64,000 bases of DNA from AP-15 sp963703745 (GCA_963703745.1 CAVPFL010000003.1:372001-436000); one strand, 5' to 3'. Positions 35,653 to 45,000 are shown, counted from the first letter of the stretch. The notes: generated from the sequence alone by a model not told the origin. Numbers and translations: made by a program.

Positions 35653-37604
35653 ACGATATCCCGGAGGCTTTGCGGAACCTCTCCCGCCAAGAGCAGTTCC
35701 TCGACGTCGTCGACCGCGACACGGCGTCGGCGCGGTTTCAGAGGTATCTGGATCTCCGCCCGCTCGGCGCCGAGACAGTGCCGCTGTCGCAGGCGCTCGG
35801 TCGGGTCCTGGCGCGCGCGGTGATCGCGGATGTCGATGTTCCCGGTTTCGATCGATCCGGTGTCGACGGCTTCGCCCTGCGTGCCGGCGACACGGTGGGC
35901 GCCAGCGAGCGGGCGCCGAAAACACTGGCGCTAAACGCCGAGATCCTCACTCCTGGCACCGTGCCAGATCTTACTGTTGCGCCCGGTACGGCGACGTTGA
36001 TTGCGACTGGCGGGATGGTGCCGCGCGGAGCCGACGCCGTGATCATGGTCGAGCAGACCGAAACCCGGGAGGACGATGGCAGCACATTGATCGAAGTTCG
36101 CCGGGCGGCGGCAGTCGGGCAATTCATTGCGTTTGCCGGCAGCGACCTGGCGCGCGGCGAAACGGTGCTGCGCGCGGGCCAGCTATTGACCTCGCGCGAG
36201 ATTGGCATGCTGGCGGCGGTCGGCCGCGCTGCTGTCGACGTCTGGCGGCGACCGCTGGTCGCGATCATCTCGACCGGCGACGAGATCGTAGCACCGGGCG
36301 AGCCGATCCGCCCGGGGGCGGTCTATGACTCGAATGCCGCGATCCTCGCCGCTGCCGTCGAAGAAGCGGGCGGCGGCGCCAAGCCGCTCGGCATCGGGCC
36401 TGACGACGAGATCGTGCTGTCGCGCCTCGTCAACGAGGGGCTTGCCGCTTGTGACATGGTGATCCTTTCCGGCGGCACATCGAAGGGCGCCGGCGATCTG
36501 TGCTACCGCGCCATCTCCTCGTTCAATGACCCTGGCATAGTCGTACACGGCGTCGCTCTGAAGCCGGGCAAGCCGCTGTGCCTGGCGGTCAGCGGCGGCA
36601 AACCGATCGTGATCCTACCCGGCTTCCCGACCTCGGCGATCTTCACCTTCCACGAGTTTGTTGCACCCGTGATCCGCGCCTTCGCAGGAGTGCCGGCAGA
36701 GCGGGCCGAACGGCTGCCGGCGACTTTGCCCATGCGCATCGCCTCGGAGCGCGGGCGTACCGAATATTTGATGGTGTCGCTGGTTCGCGCCGACGATGAA
36801 GGGCCACTCGCTGTCTATCCCAATTCCAAAGGCTCCGGCGCTGTGACGGCGTTCAGCCAGGCCGACGGGTTCATCACGATCGGCCAGCATGTCGAGAGCG
36901 TGCCCGCCGGCACGTCGGTCGAGGTGCAGTTGATCGGCCGGCCTCACCTCGCCGACCTCGTGATCATCGGCAGCCATTGCGTCGGGCTTGATGTGCTGAT
37001 CGGTCGCTTGCAATCTGAAGGAATCTCGGTCAAGGCGCTCAATGTCGGCAGCACCGGCGGGCTCGCGGCGGCCAAGCGTGGCGAGTGCGACATTGCCGCG
37101 ATCCACCTGATGGAGCCGGAAACCGGGGAGTACAACCGCCCGTTCCTGACCTCAGCGCTAAAGCTCGTCTCCGGCTATCGCCGGCTGCAAGGGATCGTGT
37201 ATCGCAAGGGTGACGCACGTTTTGAGGGGCGATCCCTAGCAGACGCGATTTGGGCAGCGATCAACACACCGGATTGCCTGATGGTCAATCGCAACCCGGG
37301 CAGCGGCACTCGCATTCTGACGGATCGCTTGCTTGGCGGCGCAAAGCCGGCGGGTTACTGGTCACAGCCGAAGTCGCACAACGCCGTTGGTGTGGCCGTC
37401 GCGCAAAACCGGGCCGATTGGGGGATCGCGATCGAGACGATCGCCCGGCAATACGGGCTTGGCTTCATCCCGGCACAGGACGAGCACTATGATTTTATCG
37501 TGCCGAAGGCGCGGCTCGGTCGCCCCGCGGTGCAGCGCTTTCTCGCCGTGCTCGAGGACCCGGACTCGCGAAACGCGCTGAACGCGCTCGGGTTCAGAAT
37601 CTGA
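35649..37604 (+). CDS. MoeA-PBP fusion: molybdopterin molybdotransferase with C-terminal LysR/ModE-like substrate-binding domain
   Basis: A 651-residue two-domain protein. Residues 1-410 are a complete MoeA: RSGVDGFALRAGDTVGA, MVPRGADAVIMVEQTE, VAIISTGDEIVAPGEP, ILSGGTSKGAGDLCYR and LPGFPTSAIFTFHEF. Residues about 430-645 are a periplasmic-binding-like domain (PBP_like), with LADLVIIGSHCVGLDVLIG, NPGSGTRILTDRLL and DWGIAIETIARQYGLGFIP. Such fusions insert molybdate into molybdopterin, and the extra domain may bind molybdate or tungstate. It is the last gene of the rhodanese-MoeA-MoeA operon. Confidence 0.92.
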   Translation: MNDIPEALRNLSRQEQFLDVVDRDTASARFQRYLDLRPLGAETVPLSQALGRVLARAVIADVDVPGFDRSGVDGFALRAGDTVGASERAPKTLALNAEILTPGTVPDLTVAPGTATLIATGGMVPRGADAVIMVEQTETREDDGSTLIEVRRAAAVGQFIAFAGSDLARGETVLRAGQLLTSREIGMLAAVGRAAVDVWRRPLVAIISTGDEIVAPGEPIRPGAVYDSNAAILAAAVEEAGGGAKPLGIGPDDEIVLSRLVNEGLAACDMVILSGGTSKGAGDLCYRAISSFNDPGIVVHGVALKPGKPLCLAVSGGKPIVILPGFPTSAIFTFHEFVAPVIRAFAGVPAERAERLPATLPMRIASERGRTEYLMVSLVRADDEGPLAVYPNSKGSGAVTAFSQADGFITIGQHVESVPAGTSVEVQLIGRPHLADLVIIGSHCVGLDVLIGRLQSEGISVKALNVGSTGGLAAAKRGECDIAAIHLMEPETGEYNRPFLTSALKLVSGYRRLQGIVYRKGDARFEGRSLADAIWAAINTPDCLMVNRNPGSGTRILTDRLLGGAKPAGYWSQPKSHNAVGVAVAQNRADWGIAIETIARQYGLGFIPAQDEHYDFIVPKARLGRPAVQRFLAVLEDPDSRNALNALGFRI

Positions 37605-38219
37605 CCCGCCTCGACTGGGAGATCCTCGCTCTCGGAAGATTGCCGATCGCCGCTGCCTGCGGAGGTGGCGCGCCTGCGCTGGCCGTCCGTCGATTCTCGC
37701 GCATAGCCGCATTCAGCATGCATCGCTGGTCGCCCTGATTGACAATTGTGGTGGCCGGTGCGGATCACGGTATGATTACGCTGGGGAGGGCCGTCCGAAG
37801 AGGTTCGCAAGTGAGCCCGACGCCTGACAGAAGGTTAGCCGATCCACAGCAGATCACTGCCGACCCTCGAGGACCGCGGAACCCTTGAGCTAAAAGGCCT
37901 TCGGCGGCTGATCGCGGCATTCAATGTGATCGAGCTTACTAGCGGGACATCGGCATGCGCCTGACGCGCCAGGCCAGCGGCGGCGACGGTTCATCAAACT
38001 CACTCTAATCGTCCGGCTTACTACGGCCAACTACCGAAGAGGGGCATCATGGGTCCGGCTTGCGCGAGTGGTAGCTAAGGGTGGACACCGGTGTTTCGCC
38101 GACGCGCCCTGACGGCGAGGTTGTCGGGAAAATGCGTGAGCGTGCTGAACGTCGGTGGGGGAGCTTTAATGCCGCTGGCGCGAACGCAAAGGGAAGTGGA
38201 GTAGAGTAAACCTTGCCGT
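37605..38219. other. Gene-free intergenic region
   Basis: About 615 bases with no recognisable gene on either strand. A TTGACA at 37739 and a TATGAT at 37771 are too far apart (26 bases) to be a canonical promoter. Nothing else was identified. Confidence 0.4.
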
Positions 38220-38250
38220 GAAAATAGGGCGGCTTCGGCCACCCTATTTC
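38220..38250 (+). other. Strong hairpin with TTCG tetraloop
   Basis: Arms AAATAGGGCGGC and GCCACCCTATTT around a TTCG loop, with one mismatch. TTCG tetraloops are very stable in RNA. There is no T tract, so it could be a terminator-like or regulatory structure. It immediately precedes an AT-rich stretch and a small possible frame at 38263. Confidence 0.5.
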
Positions 38251-38262
38251 AGGTATTAGACC

Positions 38263-38406
38263 ATGCTCACGTCCTATATGAGTCGCACGCGAACTCCTCT
38301 TTTGAGGTTACCGATCAACTCACCGATATCAGGGATTTCTTTTTTACTTTTCTCAATTTTGAGTTATTCAGGTGCTCTTCCGAGCACGCAAGGAGTTGAT
38401 TGCTAG
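38263..38406 (+). CDS. Possible small ORF of 47 codons in an AT-rich stretch
   Basis: Starts MLTSYMSRTRTPLLRLPINS and ends in TQGVDC, with a hydrophobic SGISFLLFSILSYS core. It is located just after the hairpin. No ribosome binding site of quality was seen. The composition is AT-rich compared with the rest of the window. This may be chance. Confidence 0.15.
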   Translation: MLTSYMSRTRTPLLRLPINSPISGISFLLFSILSYSGALPSTQGVDC

Positions 38407-38469
38407 ACAGATTTGAGTATCATTCATTTTTGATGTTCATGAGTACCTCCAAATTCGGAGCTATCTTGC

Positions 38470-38784
38470 TCACAACCTAATTATACGAAGATCGATCGAA
38501 AAATTTCGGTCGACGACGGATTTTTCCCGGGCCAAGCGTGCTACGCGTCGAGATGGCGTATCCCGGGGCCTGGCGCCGGTGGTGCGAGAGATCGACTGGC
38601 GCAGCCAACCCAGGACGTTGGGTCGCAACGGAATCTTCCGAACGATCTCCGGCACGCGGAACATGACTTTGCCGCCCCGGTGCTCGACGCCGATGATCGA
38701 CGTCAGGTCGAAATCCGGATTGTAATGCGCGTTGTCGCTTCCCGGAGTGCTTTCCCCGCGGTAGGCACAATCCGGCTGCAGGCC
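38470..38784 (-). other. Unassigned coding-like fragment downstream of the membrane protein
   Basis: In one minus-strand frame a natural-looking sequence appears (GSDNAHYNPDFDLTSIIGVE, then HRGGKVMFRVPEIVRKIPLR), ending at 38470. No plausible start exists; dropping one T of the TTTT at the end of the upstream membrane protein gene would make it a continuation of that protein. The family ends naturally near that point, so I prefer a separate gene remnant. Function unknown. Confidence 0.3.
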
Positions 38785-38785
38785 A

Positions 38786-40504
38786 TCAAAACTCCGACAG
38801 CGGGCAGATTTGCAGCTTTGCGTACATATTCGTGACCACATCATGGCAAGGAATGGTGGTAATGAGGTGGAGCGTCGCCAGCGTACGGGCGACCGTGGTC
38901 GGGTTGTTGCCCCGGGACACCAGCAGGAAGCGAGGCACGCGCTCGCGCAAGGCCTGCCGCACCCTGTCGATCAGCCGATTGTCCTGGTCGGGGTGCATAT
39001 AGTTGTTTTCGATGCCGAGGACGCGCACCGAGGGGTCGAGATACGGCACGATGAAGGCGACCGGGGCACCTCCGATGATCAGCAGCTGGCTCCCGGCCGG
39101 CGGCGACCAGGTCGAGACCTCGATATACCCGGTACCGAACGAGCCGTGGGCCATCTCGATGTAGCGGGTGGTCCCGATCGCCGCGATCGCCGCGGCGAGG
39201 GCGATTGCGGTCCCCACCCATCCGCGCGGGGTCAAGCGGATCACCGCGGCGACGATCACCGGGCCCGACAGCATCTCCAGCGCGACCGCGTAGCGATAGA
39301 TCGCGAACGACGCCACCCAGACCAGATAGGAGACCACGACGAAGGCGATCAGCAACCCGAAGCGAATGTCCGCCGCCGCTGCGGCGCGCGCGCGCCGCCC
39401 CCGCCATATCGCCAAGCGCACGGCGCCGACGGCGAGAAGCACCACGAGCAGGCTTTCGGCGAGGGCCAGCCGGATGTCGCGGAAGTCGTCGCAGCCGGGA
39501 AAGGAGCTGCTGATGAAGCAGCCGGAGTGGCCCATCCGGAGGTATTGGACGGGCTTGCCACTGTGAAATGCCCAGTAGAACGGGTAGAAAATCACATCCC
39601 AGACGGAAGCGGATAGAAACCGGGCATCGCGGTAATTGACCGGCCCGTAGAACGGCGAGCGGAAAATGCCGTTGAATCGCGGGAACACAGGATTGTCGAA
39701 AAGCCGCCACAGGATCCACATCTGGTGCCCGGCGACGAGCAGCAGACCCGCCAGCGATGCGACGCCAAACAACAACAGCCCGGCATATTTCTTCGTCGTC
39801 ACGGCCAGGTAGACGACGATCAGAGCAAATGCCGGCACAAACACAGCCATCGTGCCTTTGAGACCGACGGCGATGCCGAGGCAGGCGCCGGCGAGCAGAA
39901 ACCCGGTGCGCGCCGAGCCGGCTTCAGCGGTCCCGCCGCCGAGCCGCAGGCAGGGCAGCAGGGCGGCGAGGACGAAGATCGAGGCGATGAGGTCGTTGGT
40001 GGTCGTCCCCAGCACGCCGATGGCGCCGGCGCCGCTGACCCCGATTGCCAGCGCCGCCGCCCGCAGAAGCGCCTGCCGCCGCCGGTCGCCGTCGCCGACG
40101 ACCAGGCGTATGACCCTGTACAGCAGAAAGAAATTCACCCCGTGACAGGCGCCCAGCGCAAACGCGATCACGCGCGGCCAGCGATTGATGCTCTGTACCA
40201 TTCCATAAAACGGCAAATCGGCGACCGGATTGACATAGCTCATAGCCTCCGCCGCCGGTTCGACATCGAACGAATAGCGGCCGTGGAGGTAGGCGTAGGG
40301 ATCGTAGAGGTGGTAGTTCATGAGGTCCCAGTTCCGATCCGGCCCGAAGGCGACCGCGGCCAGCCCGCCGGCTACCGTCGCGGCGAGCAACACCCAGAGG
40401 TCGACACGGCGGAATAGGGGTATCGGCGGCATCGGGCGCGACAGCAGTGGCGGCATCTTTTCGCGCGGTCCCGGCCGCATCCTTTCAGAGCCTCCCGGCA
40501 ACAA
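38786..40504 (-). CDS. Polytopic membrane protein, GT-C-like (putative glycosyltransferase)
   Basis: About 550-572 residues with roughly ten hydrophobic segments (for example VDLWVLLAATVAGGLAAVAF near the start, FGLLIAFVVVSYLVWVASF late). The first lumenal loop carries NWDLMNYHLYDPYAYLHGR; an acidic pair near the first loop is common in GT-C lipid-linked sugar transferases. A C-terminal soluble region (about 480-570) follows, with LLIIGGAPVAFIVPYLDPS. Activity is unproven. Starts at 40504, 40456 or 40432 are possible; none has a strong ribosome binding site. No sugar-biosynthesis genes lie beside it. Confidence 0.7.
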   Translation of the reverse strand: MLPGGSERMRPGPREKMPPLLSRPMPPIPLFRRVDLWVLLAATVAGGLAAVAFGPDRNWDLMNYHLYDPYAYLHGRYSFDVEPAAEAMSYVNPVADLPFYGMVQSINRWPRVIAFALGACHGVNFFLLYRVIRLVVGDGDRRRQALLRAAALAIGVSGAGAIGVLGTTTNDLIASIFVLAALLPCLRLGGGTAEAGSARTGFLLAGACLGIAVGLKGTMAVFVPAFALIVVYLAVTTKKYAGLLLFGVASLAGLLLVAGHQMWILWRLFDNPVFPRFNGIFRSPFYGPVNYRDARFLSASVWDVIFYPFYWAFHSGKPVQYLRMGHSGCFISSSFPGCDDFRDIRLALAESLLVVLLAVGAVRLAIWRGRRARAAAAADIRFGLLIAFVVVSYLVWVASFAIYRYAVALEMLSGPVIVAAVIRLTPRGWVGTAIALAAAIAAIGTTRYIEMAHGSFGTGYIEVSTWSPPAGSQLLIIGGAPVAFIVPYLDPSVRVLGIENNYMHPDQDNRLIDRVRQALRERVPRFLLVSRGNNPTTVARTLATLHLITTIPCHDVVTNMYAKLQICPLSEF

Positions 40505-40679
40505 GGGCTCGAAGGCGAGGAAATGCTCCCCCGCCGCGCTTGGTCGACGGCATCAACGGCGCAGCCAGCCTCCGCTCGTCATCGCTCAGATCGCTCGGAT
40601 GGCGCCGCCCCTTGCGGGTACGGAGGACGCGGAGAATGTGAGAAGGACAGAATTGGTATCCTGTATGTTAGGGCGTCAA

Positions 40680-40960
40680 CGGGATAAGCATGGTCCTTTG
40701 TATCCCGACATAGATCCGGCGAGAAGTCGCGGAAAAATGGGTCGGGACTGCGACCGCCTTCGAGCGGTACAGAGCCTATGAAGGTGCCGCCAGGCTCGAG
40801 AATCCGGCGGATCTCGCCCAGCGAGTGTTCGATCGAAGCGAGGTGATCGAGACACCGGCGAGGCACTGCAGGCGATCGTTGATCTCGATCTCGACGAATT
40901 GGCCAGCATCGAGCCGCCGCGCGGCTTTGGGCGCGATTGACAGTGGGTTGCCTCACCGGG
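40680..40960 (-). pseudogene. Degenerate class I SAM-dependent methyltransferase fragment
   Basis: Frames fall apart, but pieces match the C-terminal half of methyltransf_11-type enzymes: GQFVEIEINDRLQCL, then IEHSLGEIRRILEPGGTFIG and SVPLEGG, followed by FFRDFSPDL. EIRRILEPGG is the signature following the acidic motif. The N-terminal SAM-binding motif I is not present. The frame is shifted at least once, between LQCL and DHLASIEHS. Part of a decayed stretch with IS and MscS remnants. Confidence 0.6.
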
Positions 40961-41097
40961 ACCGCGGCTCGACCACGGGGTCCACAAGTACCCCGGCGCC
41001 GTCGGTCGCTTGCGCAATGGAGGCGCTCGCTCCCGGCGCGGGTCCCCTCTATGGACCGGTGGACGATCCGCTCCGCCCGCGCCACTCGGACCGTTTA

Positions 41098-41163
41098 TTA
41101 GCGCAGCCAGGGGGTCAATTCTTCGTGTCGCCAGAGGGTCAATTCCGGATGTCGTTTGACACG
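41098..41163. mobile_element. Possible terminal remnant of an IS21-type element
   Basis: Two imperfect direct repeats GGGTCAATTCTTCGTGTCGC and GGGTCAATTCCGGATGTCGT, each preceded by CAG or GAG, followed by TTGACAC. Read on the minus strand the outer edge begins TGTCAAACGACATCC. Multiple short terminal repeats with TG/CA ends are a feature of IS21 family elements. No transposase gene is left. Confidence 0.4.
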
Positions 41164-41411
41164 AGCAAATGACTGCAATGGGTTGGGACCGGACACCTGC
41201 CTGCCTCGCAGCCGCACCTGATCGCTTTGTAGCCGGGTAATTAAGCGAAACACACCCGGCTGGTGATTGCGGTATGAGGCATGCCAGCCGGGTCTGCGTC
41301 GTATTGGTGCCGCCCTGTCCGAAAACCAGTCCCGGCGTCGTACTGGTTGCCCCGACATGGGAAAACTCGACGCGCGCAAAGAAGATCTTGTATTGGTAGG
41401 TTGGGTCACGG

Positions 41412-41745
41412 TTATCGCACGGTCGGCAAGGCGAATTTGATCCCGATCTCGTCGAAGGCCTTCTTGATCATCGCATAGGCCTTGCGGCGGACGACAAACT
41501 GCTCGCCCGGCACGTCATCACGTCATCACCTTTGCTCGGATCATCACCGCGTAATCGCCGAGCTCGTCGACCCCCTGCATCTTCAGGGGCTCGATGATAT
41601 TTGGCCCGAATTCCGGGTCCTGCTGCAGCTCGAGCCCAATCTGCTTGATCAGCTTCCGCGCCTTTTCGAGGTCGCTGTCACCGGTCACGCCGACCGCGAT
41701 CTTGCGGGGCCGATCTGGCAGTTCGCCGGACCGTCCGCGTCGACC
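41412..41745 (-). pseudogene. MscS-type mechanosensitive channel, C-terminal remnant
   Basis: Pieces match the cytoplasmic C-terminal domain of MscS-like channels: RPRKIAVGVTGDSDLEKARK, then EPLKMQGVDELGDYAVMIRA, and in another frame PGEQFVVRRKAYAMIKKAFD ending in FALPTVR and a stop at 41412. An 8-bp tandem duplication (GATGACGT twice, minus strand, near 41515-41530) lies at the frame break. The transmembrane part is missing. The remnant sits directly behind the aldolase gene. Confidence 0.8.
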
Positions 41746-41749
41746 GTCG

Positions 41750-42499
41750 TTAGCGCTTGATCGCGGCCAGCCCGTTCTGGATCCCGGCCTTCGCCCAGGG
41801 AGCCCACGGCATGGTGAAGAACTTGAACCCCTTCTCGGCAAAGAAGTTCGGGTCCATCCCGGGCGGGATGAAATACATCCCGGCGGCGATGCCGCGCTTT
41901 GCGGCGGCTGCCGCGATTTTGTCGAGCGCTCGCTGATAGGTGTCGCAGGCATAGTCGAGCGGCACCCCCAGCTCGATCGAAAGGTCGGACGGGCCGATCA
42001 GCAGGACGTCGACGCCCGGGACCGAGGCGATGTCATCGAGATTCTCCAGCGACTGGTTGGTCTCGATCATCGGCACGATAACGAGCCCGTGGTTCACGGC
42101 ATCGAGGTAATCGCGGTAATTCTTGAACTCGCCCCACTCGCCGCGTACCCCGGCGTTGCTGCGGTTGCCAAGCGGATGATAGCGGCAGGCGCGCACGGCA
42201 GCCTCCGCTTCCGCGCGGGTGTTGACCATCGGCACAACGATGCCGCGCGCCCCGGCGTCAAGCGCGAAGCAGATCTGAAAGGCTTGGTTCGCGGCGACGC
42301 GGACCAGCGGCGCGGCCTCTTTGCCGCGCATCGCCTGGATCGACGGCTGCAGCTGCTTGATCTCCCAAGGGGAGTGCTGGGTGTCGAACAGCAGAAAGTC
42401 GTAGCCGGCCTCGGCCAGGATCGACACGTCGACGTTCGGACCCCCGGTGGTCCCGACGACGGTTCTACCTGACTTGATGGAGTCTTTGATGGCGTTCAT
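41750..42499 (-). CDS. HpcH/HpaI aldolase family protein
   Basis: A 249-residue class II pyruvate aldolase-like TIM barrel. Motifs: FDTQHSPWEIKQLQPSIQAM (catalytic His), APLVRVAANQAFQICFALDA, ARGIVVPMVNTRAEAEAAVR, VIVPMIETNQSLENLDDIAS (metal Glu) and VDVLLIGPSDLSIELGVP (metal Asp). It would cleave 2-oxo-4-hydroxy acids into pyruvate or an analogue and an aldehyde. It stands alone: the upstream region has no gene and the downstream one is only the MscS remnant. Confidence 0.9.
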   Translation of the reverse strand: MNAIKDSIKSGRTVVGTTGGPNVDVSILAEAGYDFLLFDTQHSPWEIKQLQPSIQAMRGKEAAPLVRVAANQAFQICFALDAGARGIVVPMVNTRAEAEAAVRACRYHPLGNRSNAGVRGEWGEFKNYRDYLDAVNHGLVIVPMIETNQSLENLDDIASVPGVDVLLIGPSDLSIELGVPLDYACDTYQRALDKIAAAAAKRGIAAGMYFIPPGMDPNFFAEKGFKFFTMPWAPWAKAGIQNGLAAIKR

Positions 42500-43189
42500 C
42501 TGGCGTCGATGCCTCCCACAGTAGCTCTAGCGCGCGTTCAACCGACCGACGGTGACGGGCGCGTCAACGCGGCATTATCGCACATTGGCGAAGCGGCGCA
42601 GCCTACGAGTTGTCCCGATCAAGGTCGCCTCGACGACGGGCATCGAGTTGCGGCACGACGGCGAGTAGTTCGCGGGCGCGCGCTGCGGATCCGAGGGCCT
42701 CAGACCATTTCGGGCGTCATCCTGGCCGCTAAAATGGTCAGCCTAACACGCAAATTAGGCAAGTCGCACCTGTCTCGAATCGGCGACCGAGGCCAAGTAT
42801 CCGTTTTTTGGCGCCACGCGGCTTGTGGCCGTTCCGAGTTGCTGAGCGCGCGGCGGGCGCCCGCGCCAGCCCACTCCTCGGCCCGCCATCGGTTCGCTCC
42901 GAAGCACCAGCGACAATCAGGAGGACAATCTGGGCTCGGGGCGAGGATCAGGATAGCTCAGCTCGCTGAGGGCGGCGGCAGCCCCCACTCTCTGGGTCCG
43001 CTCGGGGAGGGTTGCAGGCCCTTCGTCAATCCCGTGATGAACGGCAGAAACGCGCTGATCCGGCCCGTTCCTCGTCGGCTTCTTTTCGTCGGCCTTCTTA
43101 TCGTGATGACACCGCAACGACGGCCGCTCGCCTTGCCCTTGACCGATGTGCGCCCACGAGTTATTCCCGCCACAGATAGACCGACCGGC
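42500..43189. other. Gene-free region
   Basis: About 690 bases between the aldolase gene (minus) and the end of the outer-membrane barrel gene (minus). Several open frames exist on both strands, but none resembles a protein family. No repeat or RNA feature was recognised. Confidence 0.4.
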
Positions 43190-43933
43190 CTACGGCGTCC
43201 ATTTGAGCGCAAGGTTGAACGAGAATTGATCCGCCGCGGCATTGGAAATGCCCGTGTTGGCGGAGCCGACGAGATGCCACAGATCGTTGAAGTCAAAAAT
43301 TGCCCCTACGCCGACTGCGGCGCTGCCGTGGTCAGTTGTGGTATTGGGTCCTTGGCCAAAAACTTCCACGCCGAGGGCCAGATTGCTTAGGACCTGTCGC
43401 TGTAGCGTGATGCCGTAGATAGCGAAGTTCTTGTTACGCGGTCCGGGATTGTTGGTGTAGCCGCCTCCGCCGAACATCGTCCAGGGGCCAAGAGATTTCT
43501 GCAACCAGATTGGAAAGAGTTCCGTGACCGGTGCGCCGCGATTGGCCGGTCCGACCGGAATGAAGACTTGGGGGAAGAAGGCCACCTGTGGTCGCCAGCC
43601 ATTATCGTCTTCTTCGATGAAACGATATTTGACGCCACCGCCTAAGGGTTCCCACACCACTCCTATGCCGCCCGGCCCTGGATTGGGTGTGAGCGGAAAG
43701 GACCATGTAAGCTGCGTGTCCTTGAACGCACCGTAATTGATCTCGATCCCGGGTTCGAGCCTCGCGATCTGACCGGCGACATGGGTTATCTCCGTAAAGA
43801 GGTAATTCTCCCAATGCCCGGTGTCGGTGGGTTCGGGGTCGTCGGTGACGTAGGGTGGCCCAGCTATGGACGGAGAAGCCGTTGCCACCGACAATGCAAG
43901 CACAAGCAGCCTTCTGCGCGCTGCGCCGATCAT
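43190..43933 (-). CDS. Outer-membrane beta-barrel protein, transporter-like (Phenol_MetA_deg type)
   Basis: A 247-residue exported protein. Signal peptide: MIGAARRRLLVLALSVATAS. The mature part alternates strands in the style of outer-membrane channels: PYVTDDPEPTDTGHWENYLF, LEPGIEINYGAFKDTQLTWS, PQVAFFPQVFIPVGPANRG and ALGVEVFGQGPNTTTD, with a C-terminal FSFNLALKWTP ending in a barrel-like aromatic/proline end. The start ATG at 43933 overlaps the ATP-grasp-like stop (ATGA). Last gene of a four-gene operon; it probably handles a hydrophobic or metal-related molecule at the outer membrane, an inference only. Confidence 0.8.
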   Translation of the reverse strand: MIGAARRRLLVLALSVATASPSIAGPPYVTDDPEPTDTGHWENYLFTEITHVAGQIARLEPGIEINYGAFKDTQLTWSFPLTPNPGPGGIGVVWEPLGGGVKYRFIEEDDNGWRPQVAFFPQVFIPVGPANRGAPVTELFPIWLQKSLGPWTMFGGGGYTNNPGPRNKNFAIYGITLQRQVLSNLALGVEVFGQGPNTTTDHGSAAVGVGAIFDFNDLWHLVGSANTGISNAAADQFSFNLALKWTP

Positions 43934-45000
43934 CCAGGAGGCTTGATCGCCGATATGCATCGATCGAAGGCAAGGCGAGCGATAGCTGCCGGCGCTTGCT
44001 CCGGTATCGCGAAGCACGAACTCACGTTGATCTCGCACAGCACGTAGCTGTCCTCGCCCGACGCGGAGCGCGGCCCGTAGAGGAAATCCGCATCCCAGAT
44101 GATCGGCAGCGACGCCCGCTCGATGTCGAGTACCTCCATCATTTGCGGTACCCACTCGGTCTCCATCTTGATGCGGAGACCCCGAAACTGTGGGGCATCC
44201 GGTCCGTACATGATCCGGGGTCCCGGCTGGGCTTCCGGTGAATCCGGTCCTTCGGGTGGCGGCGGAATCAGCGCCTTGATGTACTGGTGGCCGAAACCGG
44301 CAACCCTATCGCCGGCCATGTAGCAGCGGATCATCCCATCGGGCAGGCGCACCTGATACGGCTGATCGATGATGCATGCGCCCCAGCCGAAATAAGTAAC
44401 GCAGCGCGCGATGAAATCCCGAAGCGCCAGTTCTTCGGGCATGCTGCCACGTTGTGCATGAAGCACGCGGACGGTACTGGTTTCGCCGTGCACTATTTCG
44501 ACCTTCCATACACCCTCGCCACCATTGCCTCGGTTCTGCTTGATGACGCGAGGGCCGAATGATCGCAGCCGGGGCGGAAACGCGGAGGCAAACGCCTCGA
44601 TCGTTCGGTAGACGTACGTGCCCGTGCCCCACCCGAGATGCTTGGTCCGGTAGAGGACTTCCTTCACTCCCATCTGGAGAATCACGTCGGGATGCGCACT
44701 GACCCAAGGTCCGGCGGCGACTTCCCGCAACAACGGATCGAGTGCAGTGCGCGTCTTCCCTTGGTGGATCGGATCGACCCAGACCAGCACACCATCGACG
44801 ACCAACAGTTGTTGGCGGACCTCATCGGCGAATTCCTCGTCATAGACCGCAGGCTCCGCATCGACGCCGATCGCGGCCAATTCCTCGAAGACGCGATGAA
44901 AGCGATTGTTTTGAGGCGTTGCAGTGCGGCGTGCCTCGGCGTCACCACGCCACAGGACCGCGATCTTCGGGACTTTGGTGCTCGATTTATGTTCCGTCAT
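43930..45000 (-). CDS. ATP-grasp-like protein (Cj0069-type)
   Basis: A 356-residue protein from the ATG at 45000, preceded by CGAGGAATG. It resembles ATP-grasp ligases: an N-terminal PKIAVLWRGD Rossmann-like start, FGPRVIKQNRGNGGEGVWKV (ATP lysine and glycine-rich loop), IDQPYQVRLPDGMIRCYMAG and WDADFLYGPRSASGEDSYVL, then CEINVSSCFAIPEQAP (metal-binding E-x-N). The combination suggests amide or thioester ligation using ATP, with unknown substrates. A longer frame start at 45099 overlaps the propeller stop. Its neighbours encode exported or membrane proteins, so it is the only cytosolic component of the operon. Confidence 0.75.
   Translation of the reverse strand: MTEHKSSTKVPKIAVLWRGDAEARRTATPQNNRFHRVFEELAAIGVDAEPAVYDEEFADEVRQQLLVVDGVLVWVDPIHQGKTRTALDPLLREVAAGPWVSAHPDVILQMGVKEVLYRTKHLGWGTGTYVYRTIEAFASAFPPRLRSFGPRVIKQNRGNGGEGVWKVEIVHGETSTVRVLHAQRGSMPEELALRDFIARCVTYFGWGACIIDQPYQVRLPDGMIRCYMAGDRVAGFGHQYIKALIPPPPEGPDSPEAQPGPRIMYGPDAPQFRGLRIKMETEWVPQMMEVLDIERASLPIIWDADFLYGPRSASGEDSYVLCEINVSSCFAIPEQAPAAIARLAFDRCISAIKPPG

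Noticed and set aside
37739..37776. TTGACA and TATGAT as a promoter
   Set aside because: Spacing of 26 bases is too long for a sigma-70 promoter, and no gene starts shortly downstream.
38470..38844. Frame taken as a continuation of the polytopic membrane protein by removing a T at TTTT
   Set aside because: The protein already ends in a natural-looking tail (AKLQICPLSEF), so a read-through extension is less likely than a separate remnant.
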